DNA of 8,244 nt from JBFHER01 sp041584055 (GTDB taxonomy: Bacteria > Bacteroidota > Bacteroidia > Bacteroidales > UBA5342). The stretch covers positions 1-8,244 of the forward strand of contig JBFHER010000170.1 of the NCBI GenBank assembly GCA_041584055.1, written 5' to 3'. Below the pieces are notes generated by a model that was not told the origin of the DNA, did not search any database, and saw nothing but the letters and a program-made list of their open reading frames with translations. This document shows positions 1 through 6,113 of the stretch, piece by piece (positions within the stretch are counted from its first letter, which is position 1; each line of letters starts with the position of its first letter). A program made the translations under genes and the position numbers.

Positions 1-14
1 AACCCTTTAGCTGC

Positions 15-1100
15 TTATTTTACGTCTCCGGTAATCCGAAGTGTCATAAGTTGACTGTTTGGTGCATTTGTAATCACTGTGACTGATTTGTACTGACGGC
101 CCCGCCTTCCTTGTGAAGCAAAAACAGCTTTTATATCTGTAGACTCCCCGGGAGCAATTACCGTCTGCCCTGCAACAACTGCAGTACAACCACAGGAAGG
201 TTTAATCTTCCGAATGATCAGGTTGCTTTTTCCTTCATTGGATAAAATAAAGTTATGTGATACTTTTTCGCCTTCCTTTATGGTTCCAAAATTAAAGTTT
301 GGAGAGTCAAATTTTGCCACAGGAGCATTTGCAAGTTCTTTTTCAGATAGTTTAGAAAAGTCTTCTTCAATGGTTACACTCACGCCAAGACGATGGTTGT
401 AATCTACCTTTCCATTTTGTTTAATCATCACACGATCAAGGATGAAACCCCAGTCGTCCTGCAAGGTTGCATCATAGGTTATGGTTATGGTGCCTTCAGC
501 TTTTGGCTCAAGTGTTTCAGGATGTGCAGCAATCTTCATGTGCTTTGGTACATTCTGAAAATCAAGTGCAATTGGTTCTGTGTCAGACGTGTTCACAACT
601 TCAAAGGTTGATGTTTTTACATCTGACTTTGTCATCTTTAAAAAGGAAATGTGAGATTTCTTTAAACGCAGGTTCCCAAAAACATAGGGGAAACGATCTT
701 CAATTGTCAACTGTCGCGGTGTTACATTGCCTGTAATTTTAAGAACCGTTGTCTGAGGTTCTGCATTGGTTACAACGGTAATCGTTTTGTGAAACGCTCC
801 CGGACGATTGGTGGGATCAAAGGTTGCTTTTATAAATCCTTTATTTCCCGGAAGGATGGGTTCCCGACTCCACTCAGGGGAGGTGCAACCACAGGACGCA
901 CTTACCCTTTGAATCAACAAAGGGTTTTTTCCAAGGTTTGTAAATTCAAAACTTGTGGATACTTTCCCGCCAGCTTCAGCAATCGTCCCAAAATCATGTT
1001 CGAATGTGTTAAATGATATCTTTGGGGCCATGCTTTGTGCACCGACATAAAAAGCTGTTAGCAAAAAGGCAAATGAAAGTATAAGATTCCTGGTTTTCAT
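15..1100 (-). CDS. Exported tandem DUF1573 protein
   Basis: The 361-residue product starts with a typical Sec signal peptide: basic MKTR, a hydrophobic stretch to about residue 20, and probable cleavage near the AQS at 21-23, so it should be periplasmic or outer-membrane associated. Two copies of the DUF1573 pattern are visible. The first spans about 28-126 (HDFGTI 35-40, then SCGCT 69-73). The second spans about 262-361 (NFGTIKEG 270-277, then SCGCT 302-306). Each copy ends in a beta-rich 'TITVVTNA...L.ITG' type segment. The stretch between them (about 127-245) also looks beta-rich and may be a diverged third immunoglobulin-like unit. DUF1573 is very common in Bacteroidota and its function is not established. 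The ATG at 1098-1100 places the signal peptide correctly, and a TAnnTTTG box lies 19 bases upstream. It is transcribed divergently from the TauE-hisS pair. The stop is TAA at 15-17; what lies downstream is outside the window. Confidence 0.9.
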   Translation of the reverse strand: MKTRNLILSFAFLLTAFYVGAQSMAPKISFNTFEHDFGTIAEAGGKVSTSFEFTNLGKNPLLIQRVSASCGCTSPEWSREPILPGNKGFIKATFDPTNRPGAFHKTITVVTNAEPQTTVLKITGNVTPRQLTIEDRFPYVFGNLRLKKSHISFLKMTKSDVKTSTFEVVNTSDTEPIALDFQNVPKHMKIAAHPETLEPKAEGTITITYDATLQDDWGFILDRVMIKQNGKVDYNHRLGVSVTIEEDFSKLSEKELANAPVAKFDSPNFNFGTIKEGEKVSHNFILSNEGKSNLIIRKIKPSCGCTAVVAGQTVIAPGESTDIKAVFASQGRRGRQYKSVTVITNAPNSQLMTLRITGDVK

Positions 1101-1119
1101 AATTTTTATGATTTGAAAA

Positions 1120-1127
1120 CAAAATTA
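1120..1127 (-). promoter_or_regulatory. Candidate -7 promoter box for the DUF1573 gene
   Basis: On the minus strand this reads TAATTTTG, an exact match to the Bacteroidota -7 consensus TAnnTTTG. It ends 19 bases before the ATG of the DUF1573 gene, giving a short predicted leader. I see no clear TTG-type -33 element at the usual distance, so the call rests on the -7 box and its position. Confidence 0.5.
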
Positions 1128-1216
1128 GTAAAATTTGGTCACCAGAGGTGATTTTTAAGATTTTTTGATAATTGGGGCAAAACTTAATTATGCGAGGTTT
1201 TCTCGGTGAACTTGAC

Positions 1217-1224
1217 TATTTTTG
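1217..1224 (+). promoter_or_regulatory. Candidate -7 promoter box for the TauE-hisS pair
   Basis: TATTTTTG matches TAnnTTTG exactly. Transcription should begin a few bases downstream, around 1229-1231, just at the T8 run at 1231-1238. That leaves a leader of roughly 11-18 bases before the ATG codons at 1242 and 1248. This position excludes the GTG at 1206 as a start. No clear -33 element is visible. Confidence 0.5.
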
Positions 1225-1241
1225 TGCAAATTTTTTTTACG

Positions 1242-1610
1242 ATGCGTATGTCCGAAATAGTGATTCTCATTTTAATCGGTTTTCTTGGAGGCATCCTAAG
1301 TGGAAGTCTGGGCGTGGGAGGCGCAATCATTGTTGTTCCCGCACTTGTCTATTTTTTGGGTATGTCTCAGCATGCTGCTCAGGGTACAAGCATTGCATTC
1401 ATGTTGCCTCCCGTGGGGTTTCTTGCAGCAATCAACTATGCAAAACACGATTACATTAACTGGAAATATGCAGCTGTCCTGAGTATTATATTTGTACTTG
1501 GGGCTTACCTGGGGTCAAAGTATTCTGTGAATATCCCGGCACGCACATTGAAAAAAGTATTTGGCGTATTTATGCTACTTGCAGCACTGCGATTAATTTT
1601 TAGCAAGTAA
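1242..1610 (+). CDS. Half-length TauE/SafE (DUF81) family membrane protein
   Basis: The product is 122 residues from this start. It is strongly hydrophobic, with likely membrane segments near 5-19, 28-40, 47-66, 75-92 and 106-120. The family signature is the glycine-rich stretch GSLGVGGAIIVVPAL (21-35), followed by Q47-G48-T49-S50 and a GAYLGSK motif (87-93) before the last segment. TauE/SafE proteins are proposed exporters of sulfite, sulfoacetate or other organosulfur anions, usually about 250 residues built from two such repeats. This protein has one repeat, so it may work as a dimer; its substrate cannot be told from sequence. A GTG at 1206 extends the frame by 12 residues but lies upstream of the predicted transcription start. 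ATG at 1248 (skipping Met-Arg) is an equally plausible start. The gene ends 16 bases before hisS on the same strand, suggesting co-transcription. Confidence 0.82.
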   Translation: MRMSEIVILILIGFLGGILSGSLGVGGAIIVVPALVYFLGMSQHAAQGTSIAFMLPPVGFLAAINYAKHDYINWKYAAVLSIIFVLGAYLGSKYSVNIPARTLKKVFGVFMLLAALRLIFSK

Positions 1611-1626
1611 CTCATCAAAACAAATT

Positions 1627-2991
1627 ATGGCACAAAAACCATCCATTCCTAAAGGAACACGTGACTTCTCTCCAATAGAGATGACGCGCAGAAACTACAT
1701 CTTCGATACAATAAAAAATGTATTCCAACGCTATGGGTTTCAACCCATCGAAACCCCGGCCATGGAAAATCTGTCTACCCTCATGGGGAAATATGGGGAA
1801 GAAGGTGATAAGTTATTGTTTAAAATTCTGAATTCCGGGGATTTTATTTCTAAGGTGCCGGAAGACATGTTGCTTGGGCGTGATTCTTTAAAACTGGCTC
1901 CGAAAGTTTCAGAGAAGGGGCTTCGTTACGACTTAACAGTTCCATTTGCCCGCTTCGTTGTTCAACACAGAAATGATATAAGTTTTCCTTTTAAACGGTA
2001 TCAGATTCAGCCGGTGTGGCGTGCAGATCGACCCCAAAAGGGCCGTTATCGTGAGTTTTTTCAATGTGATGTGGACGTGGTTGGGTCAGATTCCCTCTTG
2101 AATGAAGTGGAACTGATTCAGATTGTGAATGAAGTATTCGAGGCCTTAAATGTTCGGGTGGCCATCAAATTGAACAATCGGAAGGTATTGGCAGGAATTG
2201 CCGAGGTGATTGGAGAGGCTGATAAAATTGTGGACATCACCGTGGCAATTGATAAACTGGATAAAATAGGTCTTGAAAGTGTCAATAACGAATTGCGCGC
2301 AAAAGGTGTTTCTGAACTGGCAATTGAAAAATTACAACCAATCATTTTACTTGAAGGAAGCAACCAGGATAAACTTGCAACCCTTAAAACGGAGCTTTCA
2401 TCTTCTGAAACTGCCTTGCAGGGAATTCAAGAGCTTGAAGAAATCTTTTCATATACAAATGAATTAAACCTGAGTTGTGCTTTGGATCTTGACCTTACTT
2501 TAGCCAGGGGACTTAATTATTATACAGGAGCCATCTTTGAAGTAAAAGCACTGGATGTACAGATAGGTTCAATCACAGGTGGTGGTCGTTACGATAACCT
2601 CACCGGGATTTTCGGAATGCCTGGTGTTTCTGGTGTCGGTATCTCTTTTGGGGCTGATCGGATTTATGATGTTTTAAACCAACTGGATCTTTATCCTGAA
2701 TCGTCAGTGCAGACCACCAAAGTCATGTTTGTGAATTTTGGGGAAAAGGAAACCAGATATTGTTTGCCGATTTTAAACCAGTTGAGGCGCACAGGCATCA
2801 ATGCCGAGATCTTTCCTGACAACGCTAAAATGAAAAAACAAATGACCTACGCCGATAAAAAACTGATCCCTTTTGTCGTCATGGCAGGTGAAGAAGAAAT
2901 AAAGGCTGGCAAGGTCACATTGAAAGACATGAATAGTGGTGAACAGTCAACGGTTAATGCAGAAGAATTGATCGCACGCCTGATGGCTTAG
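1627..2991 (+). CDS. hisS: Histidyl-tRNA synthetase (HisRS)
   Basis: A class II aminoacyl-tRNA synthetase that attaches histidine to tRNA-His in the cytoplasm using ATP. The 454 residues are a full-length protein. PKGTRDF (8-14) is the usual HisRS start. YDLTVPFAR (101-109) precedes motif 2, which runs from QPVWRADRPQKG (128-139) to FFQCDVDVVG (144-153). The histidine-binding HisA motif is LARGLNYYTGAIFE (292-305), with the conserved Arg at 294. Motif 3 is GGGRYDNL (318-325) plus GVGISFGADRI (336-346). The insertion domain lies roughly between 180 and 285, and the anticodon-binding domain from about 364 to the end. The wording of motif 2 and of HisA resembles eukaryotic HisRS more than E. coli HisRS. 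ATG at 1627 follows an A-rich leader. It probably shares the promoter upstream of the TauE gene, and it converges with lutB downstream. Confidence 0.97.
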   Translation: MAQKPSIPKGTRDFSPIEMTRRNYIFDTIKNVFQRYGFQPIETPAMENLSTLMGKYGEEGDKLLFKILNSGDFISKVPEDMLLGRDSLKLAPKVSEKGLRYDLTVPFARFVVQHRNDISFPFKRYQIQPVWRADRPQKGRYREFFQCDVDVVGSDSLLNEVELIQIVNEVFEALNVRVAIKLNNRKVLAGIAEVIGEADKIVDITVAIDKLDKIGLESVNNELRAKGVSELAIEKLQPIILLEGSNQDKLATLKTELSSSETALQGIQELEEIFSYTNELNLSCALDLDLTLARGLNYYTGAIFEVKALDVQIGSITGGGRYDNLTGIFGMPGVSGVGISFGADRIYDVLNQLDLYPESSVQTTKVMFVNFGEKETRYCLPILNQLRRTGINAEIFPDNAKMKKQMTYADKKLIPFVVMAGEEEIKAGKVTLKDMNSGEQSTVNAEELIARLMA

Positions 2992-3049
2992 ATACCACAC
3001 AAGGTGCTGGGGTGGAAAAGATATCCAGGATGAAAAAGAGAATGACCCT

Positions 3050-3070
3050 GCACTTTGTAAAAGGAAGTGT
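3050..3070. terminator. Weak hairpin in the hisS/lutB convergent junction
   Basis: CACTT at 3051-3055 pairs with AAGTG at 3065-3069 around a 9-base loop, with a possible extra G-U pair (3050/3070). On the plus strand it is followed by a T-rich stretch (about 3074-3085) that also encodes the lysine-rich end of lutB. It is the only terminator-like structure I see between the two converging genes. The stem is short and the T-run interrupted, so the call is tentative. Confidence 0.22.
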
Positions 3071-4450
3071 CTAGTCTTTCTTTTTAGCTTTGTATTGTTT
3101 CGAAAATGATGTTTTTGCGAAAGGGGGGATGTCACGCTTTTCTCCCCACAGTGTCCGGCCCATTAGCTTACTTCCCATATTCTTTATTGCGCCTCCGGCC
3201 AAATCCATCTTTTTTCTGTCTCCCAGAATTAGCTTCATCCCATTCATTGCCAAATTTTCGGATGCAGGAGATAGTTTTTCATCCACCGATTGCTTGCGGT
3301 TTTGCAAAAGGTAGGAGGGGAGGTCAATTTTAACCGGACACACATCTTTACAACTTTCACAAAGGGAGCAGGCAAAACTGAGGTGTTTGTACTCTTTAAA
3401 CCCTTTATAAAAAGGCGTTATAACAGACCCAATCGGGCCGGAATAGGTTGCGTCATAGGTGTAGCCACCAACCGATCGATAAATGGGGCAGGTATTTAAA
3501 CAAGCTCCACAACGGATGCAGGCCAGTGCCTCATATTGCTTTTCAGCAAGGTAAAGATCGCTTCTCCCATTGTCAAGCAAAAGGATGTGCATTTCTTTTG
3601 GTCCATCGGTCTCATCCGCTTTACGAGGTCCAGTAAAAATTGAATTGTAGGCTGTGAGCTGTTGGCCGGTTCCTTTATGGGCAAGGATGGGCCAAATGGT
3701 TGATAAGGATTTCAAATCAGGTAACAGCTTCTCAATTCCGGCGATAACGATCATTGTCTCGGGCATGGAAGCCGACAATAGAATATTGCCTTCATTTTCT
3801 GTGAGACAGACGCTGCCTGTTTCTGCTATTAGGAAATTTGCGCCAGTTACACCTACGTCGGCCGTGGCAAATTTTTGACGAAGAAACTTGCGAACAAAAT
3901 GCGTGAGTTCAGTCGGAGTTGCCTCTGCAGGTGTTTTAAAAATCTTATGAAAGAGTGCTGCCACATCTTCTTTCGACTTGTGCATTGCCGGAGTTAATAT
4001 GTGGTAGGGTTTCTCTCCTGCTACCTGAACGATGAATTCGCCAAGATCTGTTTCAAGTGACTCGATGCCAAGTGATTCAACAGACGCATTAAATTCAAGT
4101 TCTTCCGTTGTCATGGACTTGCTCTTCACAAGTATTTTGGCCGATGTGTCCTTTAATATCTTGTGAACATGCTGCATGGCTTCTTCTGCATCGGAGGCCC
4201 AATGAACCTTCGCACCATTTTTAATGGCATTCGTTTCAAATTTAATCAGGTAGTCGTCCCAGTGTTGCAATACATCACGTTTAATCCATGCGGCTCTGTC
4301 GCGTGCCAGTTCAAGGTTCTTGTAACGTGAAAGCCCTTTGCTTACGGCGCCATCATATCTGGAAATATTGAAGTCTAAAGTCTGACGATGCTTTGCATCA
4401 AAACTTTTAACTTTTGCTTCTTTGAGAAATGTGTTTTGCCGCTTGCCCAT
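3071..4450 (-). CDS. lutB: LutB/LldF-type L-lactate oxidation iron-sulfur protein
   Basis: The 459-residue product has the LutB/LldF layout. An N-terminal LUD domain spans about 65-290, with SMTTEELEF (112-120), VTGANFLIAETGSV (201-214) and a TENEGN motif (217-222). A ferredoxin-like module follows with two 4Fe-4S clusters, ligands C311/C314/C317/C321 and C361/C364/C367/C371, each set closed by CP. The C-terminal tail includes LWGEKRDIPPFAKTSF (434-449). In characterised systems (B. subtilis LutABC, Shewanella LldEFG) this subunit works with a cysteine-rich CCG-domain protein (LutA/LldE) and a small LUD protein (LutC/LldG) to oxidise L-lactate to pyruvate. Neither partner is adjacent here: both neighbours face other ways. 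The frame can be extended to a TTG at 4468, but that codon overlaps the predicted promoter box, so ATG at 4450 is preferred. Length is close to that of LutB. The family is certain; lactate as the substrate is inferred. Confidence 0.93.
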   Translation of the reverse strand: MGKRQNTFLKEAKVKSFDAKHRQTLDFNISRYDGAVSKGLSRYKNLELARDRAAWIKRDVLQHWDDYLIKFETNAIKNGAKVHWASDAEEAMQHVHKILKDTSAKILVKSKSMTTEELEFNASVESLGIESLETDLGEFIVQVAGEKPYHILTPAMHKSKEDVAALFHKIFKTPAEATPTELTHFVRKFLRQKFATADVGVTGANFLIAETGSVCLTENEGNILLSASMPETMIVIAGIEKLLPDLKSLSTIWPILAHKGTGQQLTAYNSIFTGPRKADETDGPKEMHILLLDNGRSDLYLAEKQYEALACIRCGACLNTCPIYRSVGGYTYDATYSGPIGSVITPFYKGFKEYKHLSFACSLCESCKDVCPVKIDLPSYLLQNRKQSVDEKLSPASENLAMNGMKLILGDRKKMDLAGGAIKNMGSKLMGRTLWGEKRDIPPFAKTSFSKQYKAKKKD

Positions 4451-4465
4451 AATAATTCGTTTATG

Positions 4466-4473
4466 CAAAAATA
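4466..4473 (-). promoter_or_regulatory. Candidate -7 promoter box for lutB
   Basis: The minus strand reads TATTTTTG here, an exact TAnnTTTG match ending 15 bases before the ATG at 4450. The alternative TTG start at 4468 would fall within this box, which argues for the shorter protein. No convincing -33 element is visible upstream. Confidence 0.5.
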
Positions 4474-4529
4474 AGATTTTTATTCATGCGTTTTGGGTAC
4501 ATATCATAAGAGATGAAGCGAATTATTTT

Positions 4530-4537
4530 TAAATTTG
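4530..4537 (+). promoter_or_regulatory. Candidate -7 promoter box for the nnr operon
   Basis: TAAATTTG matches TAnnTTTG exactly and ends 25 bases before the GTG start of nnr. Predicted transcription starts near 4542-4544, in the spacer of the inverted repeat at 4534-4552. No clear -33 element is seen. It probably drives nnr, the DUF4831 gene and pepD together. Confidence 0.5.
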
Positions 4538-4552
4538 TTGATATGCAACAAA
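4534..4552. repeat. Perfect 7-bp inverted repeat over the nnr promoter (operator candidate)
   Basis: TTTGTTG (4534-4540) and CAACAAA (4546-4552) are exact reverse complements separated by ATATG. The left arm overlaps the last four bases of the TAAATTTG box, and the centre falls about where transcription should begin. That is a typical place for a repressor to bind as a dimer. In RNA only part of it would be transcribed, so a hairpin role is less likely. No regulator gene is nearby to support the idea. Confidence 0.4.
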
Positions 4553-4562
4553 AATTGAACGT

Positions 4563-6083
4563 GTGAAGATATTTCCATCCGATAAAATCAGGGAGATTGA
4601 TGCGTTTACAATAGCGCATGAACCCATTGCATCTATTGATTTAATGGAAAGGGCTGCGCGTACCCTGTTTGAAGAAATTGCAGCTGATTTAAAAAAAGAC
4701 ACACATCTCATTGTTTTCGCGGGACCGGGAAATAATGGAGGAGATGGATTGGCGTTGGCCAGAATGTTACATCAGGATGGTTTTAACGTTGAGACATACC
4801 TGGTGGCGGATATCTCAAAGATTTCTGAAGATTGTCGAATTAATTATGAACGGCTTCACATTATTGATAGAAAGCATGTTAGACTTGTAAAAGTGGCAGG
4901 TGATATTCCTGTGTTGGGCAAGGACATGGTGATTATCGATGCCTTGTTTGGATCGGGGTTGAGCCGTAGTCTGGAAGGGATTTATATGGATGTTGTGACC
5001 CAGATCAATGCTTCCGGAGCCAAAGTGGTTGCAGTGGATATTCCGTCAGGCCTTTTTTGTGAGAATAATAAGAACAATAATCGCCAGGCGACCGTTGAAG
5101 CTTCCCAAACCATTTCCTTTCAATTTCCAAAACTCGCATTCTTCCTTCCGGAGAATGCAAAAAATGTGGGCCATTGGAAGGTAAGAGATATTGGACTGCA
5201 TGCGAAGGCAATAAATGAAATTGAAACCGATTATCAACTGCTGGATAAACAAGCCATTGCCAGAATTTATAAAACAAGGGATCGCTTCTCCCATAAAGGA
5301 ACCTTTGGACATGCGCTGATAATGGCTGGAAGTTATTGCAAAATGGGTGCAGCAGTGCTGGCCTCCAAAGGTTGTTTGCGTTCCGGTGTTGGCTTGGTGA
5401 CCACACATTCACCCCAGCTTGGTTATCAAATACTGCAAACGGCTGTTCCTGAAGTCATGGTTTGTGCAGACAGGTCTGAAATTTTAATCAGTGAATTTCC
5501 CGATTTGAAAAACTTTGATGCCATTGGCATTGGGCCGGGCATTGGAACAAAAAAAAACACGGTCATACTGATGGATGAATTGTTGAAAGCATCACATCTT
5601 CCCATGGTCATTGATGCAGATGGACTGAATATCCTGGCACAGAACAAAGACTGGTATCATCTGTTAAAGAGAGGTACTGTTTTAACGCCTCACCCCGGCG
5701 AGTTTGAGCGAATGGCTGGTCCCTTCAAAGACAATTATGATCGCTTACAAAAAGCAAAACAATTTGCAGAAGCGTTTGGGGTTGTTCTTGTTTTAAAAGG
5801 AGCCTATACCTTAATTGTTGGAGAAGATGGGCAATGTCTGTTCAACGACACCGGCAATAACGGCATGGCAACAGCAGGTTCAGGAGATGTGTTGACCGGA
5901 ATTATAACCGGTCTTCTGGCACAGGGATATGAACCCAAAGATGCTGCGGTAATGGGCGTTTGGAGTCATGGTCTGGCAGGCGATTGCTACGTTCAGAAGA
6001 ACGGCGCAGAAGCACTGACCGCAACAGATATCATTGATAATCTTGGTCAGGCATTTTTACAGATAGCACACTATAAAAAATAG
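4563..6083 (+). CDS. nnr: Bifunctional NAD(P)H-hydrate epimerase / ADP-dependent dehydratase
   Basis: Repairs NADH and NADPH damaged by hydration (NADHX, NADPHX). The N-terminal YjeF_N domain interconverts the R and S epimers, and the C-terminal ribokinase-like domain dehydrates the S form using ADP (bacterial type). The 506 residues match the usual fused enzyme. Epimerase motifs: GPGNNGGDG (54-62), DALFGSGLSR (126-135) and VDIPSGL (158-164), with the conserved Asp at 159. Dehydratase motifs: KGTFGHALIMAGS (245-257), IGPGIG (323-328), DADGLN (351-356), LTPHPGEF (374-381) and GMATAGSGDVLTG (434-446), with catalytic Asp 442. The start is GTG at 4563, chosen because the MKIFPSDKIREIDAFTI opening matches the family's usual beginning. 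An Asn/Lys-rich patch (168-173) follows VDIPSGL in a loop that varies in the family. It is the first gene of a likely three-gene operon and diverges from lutB. Confidence 0.96.
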   Translation: MKIFPSDKIREIDAFTIAHEPIASIDLMERAARTLFEEIAADLKKDTHLIVFAGPGNNGGDGLALARMLHQDGFNVETYLVADISKISEDCRINYERLHIIDRKHVRLVKVAGDIPVLGKDMVIIDALFGSGLSRSLEGIYMDVVTQINASGAKVVAVDIPSGLFCENNKNNNRQATVEASQTISFQFPKLAFFLPENAKNVGHWKVRDIGLHAKAINEIETDYQLLDKQAIARIYKTRDRFSHKGTFGHALIMAGSYCKMGAAVLASKGCLRSGVGLVTTHSPQLGYQILQTAVPEVMVCADRSEILISEFPDLKNFDAIGIGPGIGTKKNTVILMDELLKASHLPMVIDADGLNILAQNKDWYHLLKRGTVLTPHPGEFERMAGPFKDNYDRLQKAKQFAEAFGVVLVLKGAYTLIVGEDGQCLFNDTGNNGMATAGSGDVLTGIITGLLAQGYEPKDAAVMGVWSHGLAGDCYVQKNGAEALTATDIIDNLGQAFLQIAHYKK

Positions 6084-6089
6084 TCAAAC

Positions 6090-6103
6090 CCCGATTGGTC
6101 GGG
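6090..6103 (+). promoter_or_regulatory. GC-rich hairpin between nnr and the lipoprotein gene
   Basis: CCCGA (6090-6094) and TCGGG (6099-6103) form a perfect 5-bp stem with a TTGG loop. It lies 6 bases after the nnr stop and 10 bases before the lipoprotein ATG. What follows (TGAATTTAAT) is AT-rich but has no proper U-tract, so it is a poor intrinsic terminator. It may instead be an attenuator, an mRNA-end stabiliser or a structure that affects initiation at the next gene. Confidence 0.4.
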
Positions 6104-6113
6104 TGAATTTAAT

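Noticed and set aside
1206..1241. Twelve-residue N-terminal extension of the TauE-like gene from GTG
   Set aside because: It contains the predicted -7 box, lies upstream of the expected transcription start, and adds residues that do not resemble the family.
4451..4468. Six-residue extension of lutB from a TTG codon at 4468
   Set aside because: The TTG overlaps the predicted promoter box, and an ATG follows immediately at 4450.
5005..5412. Minus-strand open frame of 135 codons (and an overlapping one of 120) inside nnr
   Set aside because: It lies wholly antisense to conserved nnr coding sequence; the translation is rich in Cys, His and Trp with no recognisable domain and no promoter or leader.
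5549..5557. A9 homopolymer in nnr as a possible slippage or phase-variation site
   Set aside because: The reading frame is intact across it (encoding T-K-K-N) and conserved motifs are in frame on both sides. Such runs are common in AT-rich genomes, and a housekeeping repair enzyme is an unlikely phase-variable gene.
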